Below are positions 1 through 6,346 of a stretch of DNA of 8,291 nucleotides, piece by piece. Within the stretch, counting starts at the first letter, position 1, and the number at the start of each line of letters is the position of its first letter. The DNA comes from CAVPRW01 sp046727435 [NCBI: bacterium]. GTDB taxonomy: Bacteria; Tectomicrobia; Entotheonellia; J063. The position numbers and the translations under genes are program-made. The stretch is taken from positions 1 to 8,291 of the forward strand of contig JBKPCR010000074.1 in assembly GCA_046727435.1 (NCBI GenBank), written 5' to 3'. A model generated the notes under the pieces. The model was given only the letters and a program-made list of their open reading frames with translations. It searched no databases and was not told where the DNA came from.

Positions 1-654
1 TCCCCGTGCCCTTCCCCGCGCGAAGGCTTTCAGCGTTGGCAACCCCTGGAGGCTATCCAGCACGAGCGCTGCAAAGCTAGTATAGGCGTGCCAGTGCCAG
101 TTACCGGTGTGGCGGGTAGCCTTGCGAAAAAGCCACGGTCCTAGGAGCGCCAGCGGGAGACACACGCCCATCACTGCCGCCAGCGGCGGATCCAACGACC
201 ACAGGTAGACGAGGATGCCTATGGGCGCCAGCACTGTGACGAGGAGCTGCGGCAGGTACTTGCCGTAGTACGTCTCTAACTGTTCCACGCCGTCGACGGC
301 GCTGGCTACCAACTCTCCGGTTCGACGCCGTTCCAAGTACCCTGGTCCCAGAACCAAGAGCTGACGATAGATGCGCGTGCGCAGCGCCTGCTTGACAACA
401 GCGGCCGTGCGTTCTGCGCCGATCTCGCGCACGTACAGGAGCCCGCCGCGCACCACCGCGGCAGCGGCCGCTCCGGCGATGAGGAACCAGAAGTCAATCA
501 ACGATTGTCCTGCAAACACGGCGGCGATGGCGCGCCCGGCGCATACCAAGGACGCCAGACTGGCCGTGACGATCAGGAGACCGAAGGCTACGAGGCCAGC
601 GATGCGCCACCGCACGCCCGCGGTGAGCGCCAACAGCTCACGGCTCCAATGCAT
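1..654 (-). CDS. ABC exporter transmembrane domain, CydD-like (partial; C-terminus outside window)
   Basis: The first 218 residues of an ABC-transporter type-1 membrane domain; the ATP-binding half lies beyond the window start. Likely membrane segments are at about residues 18-40, 52-75, 134-152 and 156-176. The stretch GAERTAAVVKQALR (79-92), then GPGYLERRRTGEL (103-115), then YYGKYLPQLL (129-138) and LDSLQGLPTLKAF (199-211), resembles CydD, one half of the CydDC thiol (glutathione/cysteine) exporter needed for cytochrome bd assembly. Start choice: an ATG with AGGAGG 5 nt upstream (660-665) is convincing. It is transcribed divergently from the luciferase-like gene. A CydC partner, if present, would be outside the window, so other homodimeric or heterodimeric ABC exporters remain possible. 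The ABC exporter class is secure; the CydD assignment is moderate. Confidence 0.85.
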   Translation of the reverse strand, partial: MHWSRELLALTAGVRWRIAGLVAFGLLIVTASLASLVCAGRAIAAVFAGQSLIDFWFLIAGAAAAAVVRGGLLYVREIGAERTAAVVKQALRTRIYRQLLVLGPGYLERRRTGELVASAVDGVEQLETYYGKYLPQLLVTVLAPIGILVYLWSLDPPLAAVMGVCLPLALLGPWLFRKATRHTGNWHWHAYTSFAALVLDSLQGLPTLKAFARGRARG

Positions 655-769
655 AACCACCTCCTGCAACGTGTTGCCCGGTTGACGGCTACACCTGAGC
701 ACTGCAACCACCGCCCATCGAGATCCCCCCGAGTGGTCCATGATACGTCGCGAGCATACTACGCTCGGG

Positions 770-799
770 GTTGTGCATCAAGCCTGCATGTTGCACAAC
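770..799. promoter_or_regulatory. inverted repeat over the -35 box (candidate operator)
   Basis: GTTGTGCA (770-777) and TGCACAAC (792-799) are perfect 8-bp inverted arms separated by 14 bp. The right arm overlaps the TTGCAC -35 element of the predicted promoter for the luciferase-like gene. Its place between two divergent genes fits a dimeric regulator, but no regulator gene is in the window. Inference from symmetry and position only. Confidence 0.4.
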
Positions 800-819
800 A
801 CGCCGGAGATGGCTATACT
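791..819 (+). promoter_or_regulatory. sigma70-like promoter for the luciferase-like gene
   Basis: TTGCAC (791-796), a 17-bp spacer and TATACT (814-819) form a near-consensus promoter. Transcription would start near 826, leaving a leader of about 40 nt before the ATG at 865. This also argues against the longer upstream reading frame being translated. Confidence 0.65.
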
Positions 820-820
820 C

Positions 821-832
821 GACTCGCGAGTC
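821..832. promoter_or_regulatory. 12-bp perfect palindrome at predicted transcription start
   Basis: GACTCGCGAGTC is a perfect palindrome lying immediately after the -10 box, across the expected start site. A repressor bound here would block initiation. It could also be chance; the symmetry does not extend beyond 12 bp. Confidence 0.3.
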
Positions 833-864
833 ATCGAGAAACTGCCCGACAAGAGAGCACACCT

Positions 865-1896
865 ATGAAGTTCGGAGCCCACTACCTGCCGACGTATATC
901 CCTGAGCTGGACGGGCCAGCGCCAGAGTTCTACCGCCGGATGTTCGAGCAGATGGAGCTGCTGGATCACGTGGGGTTCCACCAGGTCTGGGTGACTGAGC
1001 ACCATTTCCATGAATATGGTGGCACGATCCCCGACCCGGCCACCTTCCTCGCAGTGGTCGCCAGTCGTACCACCAGGATCCGCCTCGGGATCGCCATCGT
1101 GATCTTGCCCCTCCACAACCCCATAGAGGTCGCCGAGTCATACGCCATGGTCGACGTAATCTCGGGCGGGCGGCTGAACTTTGGGATCGGGCGCGGGACC
1201 CCCACCGAGCTGGAACAGTTCGGCATCGGCTACGAAGAGAGCGTCTCACACCTGCGAGAGGGCACCGCGATCATCCAGCAGGGATGGTCCGGAGGGGCGG
1301 TCGATTTCACTGGCACACGCTTCGACTATAAGGGCGTCCGGATCCTGCCGAAGCCGGTGCAGCAGCCACACCCGCCTTTCTGGGTGGCCGCCTCCCGCAG
1401 CGACGACACCTACCGTTGGGCGGGGGAGCAGGGTTTTCACTTGCTAACACTGCCCTACATGTATGAGCCAGAGGTCCTCCGAACCTCCATCGACCACTAC
1501 CGGGAGGCGTTGGTGCAAGCCGGTCATGATCCATCCACCAGAGAGGTGTTGGGCAAGTTCCACATCTATGTCACGGACTCGGCGCGCGCGGCGGTGGAGG
1601 AGGCAGGGCCCTATCTGCATAACTACTGGGCGGTCGCGGACGCACAGCACTCAGGGCGCGCCGCGGCGAGACCTATCCAGGCCGCGGAGCAAATCGCGCG
1701 GGGAAACGTGATTGCAGGGGAGCCGCAGCGCTGCATCGACATCATCCGGCGTTGGCGCGATGCGCTGGGGCTCACCGTCGTCTCCGGGACCTTCTATTTC
1801 GGAGGGATGCCGCAGGAGATGGCACTGAGGAACATCAACCGCTTCGCCGAAGAGGTGATGCCTGCTTTTGTGGAAGCCGGGGCTACTACCCCCTGA
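865..1896 (+). CDS. LLM-class (luciferase-like) flavin-dependent monooxygenase
   Basis: A 343-residue cytoplasmic enzyme of the bacterial luciferase-like family, a TIM barrel that uses reduced flavin and O2 to oxidise a small organic substrate. Visible landmarks are the TEHHFHEYGG motif at 44-53, matching the E-H-H flavin-site region of luciferase-type monooxygenases, RIRLGIAIVILPLHNP at 71-86, and SGGRLNFGIGRG at 100-111. The PFWVAASRSDDTYRWAGEQG stretch before the middle is also typical of the family. Length is normal. The frame stays open upstream to 505, but the ATG at 865 begins exactly where family members start, follows the promoter at 791-819 and has a weak GAGAG (853-857) as ribosome site. 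E45-H46-H47 favours FMN over F420, by inference. The substrate cannot be told from sequence. No flavin reductase is adjacent, so reduced flavin would have to come from elsewhere. Confidence 0.9.
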   Translation: MKFGAHYLPTYIPELDGPAPEFYRRMFEQMELLDHVGFHQVWVTEHHFHEYGGTIPDPATFLAVVASRTTRIRLGIAIVILPLHNPIEVAESYAMVDVISGGRLNFGIGRGTPTELEQFGIGYEESVSHLREGTAIIQQGWSGGAVDFTGTRFDYKGVRILPKPVQQPHPPFWVAASRSDDTYRWAGEQGFHLLTLPYMYEPEVLRTSIDHYREALVQAGHDPSTREVLGKFHIYVTDSARAAVEEAGPYLHNYWAVADAQHSGRAAARPIQAAEQIARGNVIAGEPQRCIDIIRRWRDALGLTVVSGTFYFGGMPQEMALRNINRFAEEVMPAFVEAGATTP

Positions 1897-2067
1897 AGAC
1901 CTGACTGTGCCAGCAACTCCGCCCACCCATGTCGTCATGTCGCTCGCCACGATGCAGCAGCCTGATTTCCTTCTGTGCTCTGGCCCTGGGCAGGACGCGA
2001 GAGAGAGATGTCCATAAGGCAATACCGCCTGAGGTCGCACGAGTATCCCATGGACGCCTGGACCTAT

Positions 2068-2096
2068 TTGACGCGCGCTCCAGCTCTCGCTAGAAT
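2068..2096 (+). promoter_or_regulatory. sigma70-like promoter for the helical-protein/HNH unit
   Basis: TTGACG (2068-2073), 17 bp, then TAGAAT (2091-2096). Initiation would be near 2103, about 18 nt before the ATG at 2121. This leaves a very short leader that is almost entirely the ribosome site. The rest of 1897-2067 shows no gene and no clear terminator for the preceding gene. Confidence 0.65.
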
Positions 2097-2120
2097 CATT
2101 GGGTGAAAGGAGGGATTATC

Positions 2121-2525
2121 ATGCCCACCGTGCTGGTGCCCGCCCAATTGACCGTTGAACATCTGATGGCTGCCATCAAGCAACTGTCGCCTTCAGAGCT
2201 GCGTGAGTTTGCGCAGCACTTTGCCGCCTGGCAGGAAAAGAACAGCACGCAGGTAGACGAGGAGGTGGCATTGCTCGCAACCATTGAGCAAAACTCCCGC
2301 CTTCCTGCCGCCGAACAGCGGCGCTACGAGCGGCTACGTCGGAAGTGTGAACGCAGGACGCTGACCGAACGCGAACTGGCTGAATATCACTGGTTGCTCC
2401 AACAATTGGAAGCGCGCAATGTCAGGCGCGTCGAAGCCCTCATTATCTTAGCGCAGCGACGCGGCACAACGCTGCAGGGCATTATGGCAGAACTGGGCTT
2501 GCCTAGCACCGACAATGCCGAGTGA
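2121..2525 (+). CDS. small helical hypothetical protein encoded upstream of an HNH endonuclease
   Basis: A 134-residue, highly charged, mostly helical protein with no signal peptide or membrane segment. The N-terminus has LTVEHLMAAIKQLSPSELRE (10-29), the middle is rich in Arg/Glu/Gln and could form coiled helices (about 60-100), and the C-terminus RRVEALIILAQRRG is followed by TTLQGIMAELGL. From memory, proteins with this 'sequence of LTVEQL..AI.QLSP.EL, then a charged middle, then a short C-terminal helix' layout recur in cyanobacteria and Chloroflexota directly upstream of small HNH nucleases; the role is unknown. The ATG at 2121 has AAGGAGG (2107-2113) 7 nt away. A GTG at 2103 is in frame but lies at the predicted transcription start and would put the ribosome site inside the gene. 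The end overlaps the HNH gene by 11 nt, which implies translational coupling. Confidence 0.8.
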   Translation: MPTVLVPAQLTVEHLMAAIKQLSPSELREFAQHFAAWQEKNSTQVDEEVALLATIEQNSRLPAAEQRRYERLRRKCERRTLTERELAEYHWLLQQLEARNVRRVEALIILAQRRGTTLQGIMAELGLPSTDNAE

Positions 2526-2946
2526 GCACGTTCCCGCCGCTCTCCGCCGCCAGGTGCGCATACGAGCAAGAGGGCTATGCGAGTATTGCCGCTACCCTGC
2601 CCTTTTCACCAACGCATCCTTCCACTGCGAACACATTACCCCTCATGAGGCTGGCGGCGAGACAACGTTGGACAATCTCGCCTGGGCATGCCCGTGGTGT
2701 AACGCCCACAAATATACCAAAACTCGCGCTTCTGACCCACAGACGGGGCGCGTTGTACCACTCTTCAACCCGCGTCGTCAGCGTTGGGAGCGGCACTTCG
2801 CATGGGGCGAGGACTACATCGTCCTTCTCGGGCGTACTGCCATAGGCAGAGCGACTGTGGTGGCCCTGCACCTGAATCGGTCCGAGCTGCTTAACCTGCG
2901 CAGACTACTGCGCACAGCAGGCGAACACCCGCCCAGAACCGAATAA
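2515..2946 (+). CDS. HNH endonuclease
   Basis: A 143-residue metal-dependent nuclease of the HNH family. Two zinc-knuckle pairs are visible: CEYC (22-25) and CPWC (59-62). Between and after them are the catalytic-type residues H40 (in CEHITPHEAGG), N54 (in LDNLAWAC) and H65 (in CNAHK). The C-terminal FNPRRQRWERHF (84-95) and GRTAIGRATVVALHLNR (106-122) are typical of small stand-alone HNH proteins found in cyanobacteria and Chloroflexota, as I recall them. The start ATG lies inside the preceding gene, which ends at 2525. No good ribosome site precedes it, so expression probably depends on coupled translation. It could act in defence, as a toxin-like nuclease, or in DNA processing; the sequence does not decide. 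The family call is firm, the role unknown. Confidence 0.9.
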   Translation: MPSEHVPAALRRQVRIRARGLCEYCRYPALFTNASFHCEHITPHEAGGETTLDNLAWACPWCNAHKYTKTRASDPQTGRVVPLFNPRRQRWERHFAWGEDYIVLLGRTAIGRATVVALHLNRSELLNLRRLLRTAGEHPPRTE

Positions 2947-3063
2947 CTGCTCACAGCCTTCCGCTGTTTCGAGTTCGCTCCTATCCTTCATCCCCCTCCT
3001 ACACTTTACGTTAATCATGAGTATTGAGTAGCAATCTAGAGTAGCATAGCAATGTTTGCCAAC

Positions 3064-3416
3064 TCAGCTGAACCAGCTATCTCTTTGGGCAATCAGGCCA
3101 ACAGGTGTAATTCTTGATGCAACATCTCTTCTGCATACCGACTCAGCCAAAGTAACTAACTGACCTGGAAACTTATCTGAGTGCTCCGCTATTGTCCGAG
3201 CGATAGGAAGAGCCAAAGTCTCGGCGCGCCGCACATACTCAGGCAACCGTGAAGCCTCGAATGACGCGCCCTCCGCATAGCTTCGTTCTATCGTGTTGAG
3301 GTGCGCCTGCCAATTCCCTGGATCACGGAAAAGAAGCTGCATTGCCATCCCCTGACAGAACCCCCAGATGACTGGATCATGACCCTGATAACTTGTGAGA
3401 TATTTAAGATAAATTC
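3064..3416 (-). pseudogene. 3' remnant of an unknown gene cut by the ISL3 element
   Basis: About 117 residues of good protein-like sequence ending at a TGA, with no start of its own outside the insertion sequence. Recognisable pieces include IYLKYLTSYQGHDPVIWGF, then ASRLPEYVRRAETLALPIAR and ITPVGLIAQRDSWF at the end. I do not recognise the family. The reading frame continues without a stop through the left terminal repeat to the transposase stop codon at 3460-3462, and a TTG at 3447 could start it, but no ribosome site is there. This 5' truncation exactly at the element's edge is why it is called broken. The DNA here is visibly more AT-rich than the transposase gene. It converges with the HNH gene; the 2947-3063 gap contains only AT-rich sequence without a clear terminator. 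Confidence 0.6.
3409..3416. repeat. left target-site duplication (imperfect)
   Basis: ATAAATTC next to the left end matches CGAAATTC (4807-4814) next to the right end in 6 of 8 positions. Eight base pairs is the usual duplication length for ISL3-family elements. The two mismatches are the bases touching the right end. Confidence 0.55.
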
Positions 3417-3437
3417 GGCTCTCCCGGAATTCCCGTG
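3417..3437 (+). repeat. left terminal inverted repeat of the ISL3 element
   Basis: Reading inward it starts GGCTCTCCCGGAATT, then CCCGTG. It matches the right end in 20 of 21 positions; the single difference is at position 16 (C here, G at the right end). Confidence 0.85.
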
Positions 3438-3459
3438 GTTGGCCCAATATGTTATGAGG

Positions 3460-4707
3460 TCAGGTATGGCCGAAGAGTTGGTAGCCATGCAAGTCGAGCG
3501 TGAGCCGTTGGAAAAGCCTGCCAACATTGAAGATCCCGTAGCAGCGCCTCGTGAGCACCTTCACGCGGTTGTTGAAGCCCTCGACAAACCCGCTGGTCTG
3601 CCGACCCCGGAAGTCGTTCGTAATCTCATCCATCCACCGATCGATGGTCCCCAGAAAGCGCTCGAACTCGGCCAGTCCACTCTGGCGCACCCGCTTACAC
3701 CACGCCCGGATCGCGCATGTGGCCCCCGCCTTCGTATAGTCGCGTTCGAACAGGTCCGTCAGGTCTTCCCGCAGGTGATAGGCGGCCTCGATCTTCGGCG
3801 AGTAGGTGAAGAGCCGCTCCAGCAGGTCCCACTCCTGCGGTTCGAGCTCCCCAGGCCGCTTGCGAAACGGCCACATCGCGCCTGTGATCCCGGCGTACTC
3901 CGCCTTGGGCAATTGGCCCTTGAGCCGCTTGAGTTCCTTCTTACGTACTATGTCGGCGCAGTCGCGGTAGGCCCGCGCCACGTGGAACCGATCGATGACG
4001 ATCTCGACCCATGGGAGTTCTTCCTCGATCGCCCGCACGAAGCCTGCATACATATCCGTGCACGCGCGCTCGATGGTGTGCCGCCGCGGCTCGGGGATCG
4101 TGCGCAGGAAGGCCGCGACCGTCTCTTTCTTGCGGTCCGCGAGCACCGCCACAATCTCGACGCCTTTTCCCTCGAGCGGCACCGTCACCAACGTGACAAA
4201 ATCGCGGTGACCGCGCTTGAGCGCGATCTCATCGAGGCCGAGCACACCCAGCTGCTCCCAGGCGTCCCAGTCAACCGCGCGCTCAATCCCGCGGTCGAGG
4301 ATGCCCTCGAGGGTCTCCTCCGAGACCCCCAGCTTGCGGGCCGCATCCGTGATGGTAGAGTTGATCAACATCCGCAAGGCCCATTGCTCGTAGGCTTTCG
4401 TGTTGGGGCTGCGCGGCTCGTACCACTCGCACCGTTGCGTCGTCGTTGGAGTGCCCGCACAGAAGGGGCAGCGATACCGTTTGGGCCGAATCTCGATAAA
4501 GACAGGCGCGTCGAACAGCGGCAGATGGCGCAGGCGCACGACTGCATCCCACCCATGCAGGTCGTGAATCTCCCGCCCACAGCGACGACATTGGGTCCCT
4601 TCAAGGGTGCTCTCAACGCCGATGAGCCAGTGCCCCTGCTCGGTCCGGTGGGTCGAGAGGACGCGGACGTCGGGCAAGTTCAGCGGCACGTGAATAAAAT
4701 TGTCCAT
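3460..4707 (-). CDS. ISL3-family transposase
   Basis: A 415-residue DDE transposase that cuts and joins the element's ends. The N-terminus has a zinc-binding region with CRRC (40-43) and CPFC (80-83), followed by a helix-turn-helix-like stretch (about 105-138). The catalytic core shows LGLDEIALKRGH with D159, ACTDMYAG with D218, IDRFHVAR with D239 nearby, and TSGFVEGFNNRVK with E376. This is the family arrangement of D, D and E, and EGFNN is a hallmark. Length is normal for the family and there is no frameshift. The ATG at 4707 has AGGGGAAG about 6-8 nt upstream. The stop at 3460-3462 is followed in the same frame by an open frame that runs into the disrupted neighbouring gene. Confidence 0.95.
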   Translation of the reverse strand: MDNFIHVPLNLPDVRVLSTHRTEQGHWLIGVESTLEGTQCRRCGREIHDLHGWDAVVRLRHLPLFDAPVFIEIRPKRYRCPFCAGTPTTTQRCEWYEPRSPNTKAYEQWALRMLINSTITDAARKLGVSEETLEGILDRGIERAVDWDAWEQLGVLGLDEIALKRGHRDFVTLVTVPLEGKGVEIVAVLADRKKETVAAFLRTIPEPRRHTIERACTDMYAGFVRAIEEELPWVEIVIDRFHVARAYRDCADIVRKKELKRLKGQLPKAEYAGITGAMWPFRKRPGELEPQEWDLLERLFTYSPKIEAAYHLREDLTDLFERDYTKAGATCAIRAWCKRVRQSGLAEFERFLGTIDRWMDEITNDFRGRQTSGFVEGFNNRVKVLTRRCYGIFNVGRLFQRLTLDLHGYQLFGHT

Positions 4708-4785
4708 CGCGCTTCCCCTACCAAACCTGTACCGCGATCATCTTCCAAGAACCGCTTCCGCACTCTACCATATCATGGAGCACAT

Positions 4786-4806
4786 CACGGCAATTCCGGG
4801 AGAGCC
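4786..4806 (-). repeat. right terminal inverted repeat of the ISL3 element
   Basis: Reading inward on the minus strand it starts GGCTCTCCCGGAATT, then GCCGTG, matching the left end in 20 of 21 positions. Weaker similarity continues for about ten more bases inside. Confidence 0.85.
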
Positions 4807-4814
4807 CGAAATTC
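4807..4814. repeat. right target-site duplication (imperfect)
   Basis: CGAAATTC, matching ATAAATTC at the left end except for its first two bases. Confidence 0.55.
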
Positions 4815-5175
4815 TGTACTGTCCTATACATACGACCCTGGCCAATCATGTAGTTGTGTACAGTGTCTGAAAAATGGAGATGCAGATAAGCGATGGCCGT
4901 CCCCGGCTCCATTATCCACTTGTACAGGGAATGGCTCGGATCGTGGCCGTCCGGACGCTCCGCCTCCTTTTGGTCGACTGGCAGCGGCAAGATGATGATG
5001 TTCGGGGTCATTTTGATGATTGCCACCACGACTATACGCCGCGGCAGGCAACGGGCAGTGTCCGCCCCTGCTCATGTCACGGAAACGGATTTCCGGGGTG
5101 TCCTTGCCGGCTCGTAGAGATGAGAACAAGACCTGATACGCAATAAGCAGATGCATGCCGCAGGTCATCGCTGGA

Positions 5176-5212
5176 CTCAACCGGCAGCCCAGAATGGAGC
5201 ATGCCGGTTGAG
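5176..5212 (-). terminator. hairpin after the NHL gene, likely end of the operon transcript
   Basis: CTCAACCGGCA (5176-5186) and TGCCGGTTGAG (5202-5212) form a perfect 11-bp stem with a 15-nt loop, starting 10 nt past the stop of the NHL gene. No T-run follows on the minus strand, so it is not a classic intrinsic terminator; it may terminate imperfectly or protect the 3' end of the mRNA. Confidence 0.55.
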
Positions 5213-5222
5213 CGTCCTCTCC

Positions 5223-6245
5223 CTAGAGGCGGTCCCCGATGAAGAAGGGGATTTGCTTGCGGTACACCTGGATGCGGCTGCGCACCGAGTCGGCGACGAA
5301 AATCCGGTTCTCGTCGTCGATCTCGATTGCCGTTGGCCCCCAGAACTGCTTTTCTCGCTCTAGGCCCTGAGCTTTCTGCCGCTGGACCCACATTTCAGGA
5401 CTGGCGTTCAGCTTCTCCTGCCCCCACTTGGACATCGTGGCCTCACCCATCAACTTGGTGATAAAGCTTCCATCGCCGTCAAACACCTGCACGCGATCGT
5501 TGCGCCAGTCGGCCACATAGATGACCCCAGACCGATCAACCGCGATGCCGGTGGGGCGGCTGAGCTCCCCGTCGCCGGCTCCGGAGGTACCAAATTGCAT
5601 GAGGAAGTGGCCATCGGCCGTGAACTTCTGGACGCGATCATTGCGCCAGTCGGTCACGTACACCTCGCCCTCGGTATCAACATCGATACCCCAGGGCATA
5701 TTGAATTCACCCTCACCGCTGCCTGCCGTGCCCCACGTGAGAAGAAACTTGCCATCTTTGGTGAACTTCTGCACGCGGCTGTTCAGGCTATCCACCACGT
5801 AGAGGTTATCGTCCGGATCGAAGGCCATGCCGGACGGGCGATTGAGCTCGCCATTCCCTGACCCGGGTGTGCCCCACTTACCGATCCAATCGCCATCCTC
5901 AGTAAAGATGGAGATGCGGTTGTACCACTCATCGGACACATAGACATTACCGGCCTTATCAAGAGCGATAGAGGTCGGCCAGAAGAAGCGACCATCGGGC
6001 GCGGCTGCCTCGGCTTGCTCAGGGCTCACGCCACGGCCAAATTCGGAGATATACTCCTCTCCCACGGTGCAGATGGTCACCCGCTTGCCGTCTGGTCTAT
6101 TCTCGTAAGCACGACTGAGCACATAGAGCCGCTCGCCTTCGCCACGAGCTATTCCTACGGGTACTCGGAACCCCGGCCCAGAGAACTCGGCGCGGCCAAT
6201 GGTATGACTGTATTGCAACTGTACAGGGTGTATCTGAGTCGCCAT
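5223..6245 (-). CDS. NHL-repeat six-bladed beta-propeller protein
   Basis: A 340-residue protein built of NHL repeats, which fold as propeller blades used for binding proteins, ligands or nucleic acid, or occasionally for catalysis. Clear blades are at about 87-124, 135-172, 182-219, 229-265 and 301-330, each with the pattern P.GIA.D..G.vYV.D..N.RVQ.F; a degenerate one lies at 28-68. A helical, charged insert (about 265-300) separates the fifth blade from the last. No signal peptide or membrane segment is visible, so a cytoplasmic site is inferred unless export is non-classical. The ATG at 6245 follows GGGAGGA by 5 nt; an in-frame extension to 6326 has no such site and runs through a hairpin. 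It lies 101 bp downstream of the DUF1501 gene in the same direction, so it probably belongs to the same operon. The binding partner is unknown. Confidence 0.88.
   Translation of the reverse strand: MATQIHPVQLQYSHTIGRAEFSGPGFRVPVGIARGEGERLYVLSRAYENRPDGKRVTICTVGEEYISEFGRGVSPEQAEAAAPDGRFFWPTSIALDKAGNVYVSDEWYNRISIFTEDGDWIGKWGTPGSGNGELNRPSGMAFDPDDNLYVVDSLNSRVQKFTKDGKFLLTWGTAGSGEGEFNMPWGIDVDTEGEVYVTDWRNDRVQKFTADGHFLMQFGTSGAGDGELSRPTGIAVDRSGVIYVADWRNDRVQVFDGDGSFITKLMGEATMSKWGQEKLNASPEMWVQRQKAQGLEREKQFWGPTAIEIDDENRIFVADSVRSRIQVYRKQIPFFIGDRL
5491..5657 (-). repeat. near-identical DNA segments in adjacent NHL blades
   Basis: The segment at 5491-5516 matches 5632-5657 at 24 of 26 bases, 141 bp (47 codons) apart, which is one blade unit. 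Both encode DWRNDRVQ, in blades 182-219 and 229-265. This suggests recent blade duplication or gene conversion. Confidence 0.6.
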
Positions 6246-6278
6246 GTGTATCCTCCCGGAGCTACATTGGTCAGTGGT

Positions 6279-6335
6279 TAGTGATTGGTGGCTGGCAGGG
6301 GCGTGCTCCCCCCAACCACGAACCACCAGCCACTA
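6279..6335. repeat. imperfect inverted repeat between the DUF1501 and NHL genes
   Basis: Arms TAGTGATTGGTGGCTGG (6279-6295) and CGAACCACCAGCCACTA (6319-6335) pair at 13 of 17 positions around a 23-nt loop that itself holds a GGGG/CCCC pair. On the minus-strand transcript it begins 11 nt after the DUF1501 stop. The arms are low-complexity GGTGG/GTTAG-like sequence of the kind seen in dispersed intergenic repeats. It could lower expression of the downstream gene or stabilise the upstream message; there is no T-run. Confidence 0.45.
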
Positions 6336-6346
6336 GGCGCGATCTT

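Larger units (their letters stand above)
3417..4806 (-). mobile_element. ISL3-family insertion sequence, 1390 bp
   Basis: The element is bounded by 21-bp terminal inverted repeats matching at 20 positions and contains one full-length transposase on the minus strand. Its length, single-gene layout, ends beginning GGCTCTCC and 8-bp target duplication fit the ISL3 family. The transposase has all visible catalytic residues, so the element may still be active. The near-identity of the two ends and the nearly intact duplication suggest a fairly recent insertion. There is no passenger gene. Confidence 0.88.
4807..5222. other. 416-bp stretch with no confident gene; possible 5' part of the gene hit by the ISL3 element
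   Basis: Between the insertion sequence and the NHL gene I see no reading frame with a good start site and recognisable product. The best candidate is on the minus strand, open from about 5071 down into the element, with an ATG at about 5011. It would encode a protein containing MTPNIIILPLPVDQKEAERP and, later, YLHLHFSDTVHNYMIGQG. No Shine-Dalgarno site precedes it. If the element and one target copy are removed, this frame meets a stop a few codons on and is one base out of step with the remnant at 3064-3416. So the two are either not one gene or have also suffered an indel. The stretch also holds the hairpin at 5176-5212. Confidence 0.4.

Noticed and set aside
505-864. 120-residue N-terminal extension of the luciferase-like monooxygenase
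   Set aside because: It runs through the divergent exporter gene and the promoter region. Its sequence is Arg/His/Pro-rich and unlike the family, and the ATG at 865 matches the family start.
2103-2120. GTG at 2103 as start (possibly leaderless) for the small helical protein
   Set aside because: The AAGGAGG at 2107-2113 is ideally placed for the ATG at 2121 and would otherwise be inside the gene.
3301-4995. 564-codon plus-strand open frame opposite the transposase
   Set aside because: It is antisense to a clear ISL3 transposase and spans both element ends. High-GC codon use creates such mirror frames, and the product shows no domain.
4824-5180. 118-codon minus-strand open frame right of the insertion sequence
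   Set aside because: The product is low in coding character, shows no domain, overlaps the hairpin after the NHL gene and has no good ribosome site.
6246-6326. 27-residue upstream extension of the NHL protein, as a possible signal peptide
   Set aside because: It has no ribosome site, no hydrophobic core, and runs through the intergenic inverted repeat. The ATG at 6245 has a good GGGAGGA.
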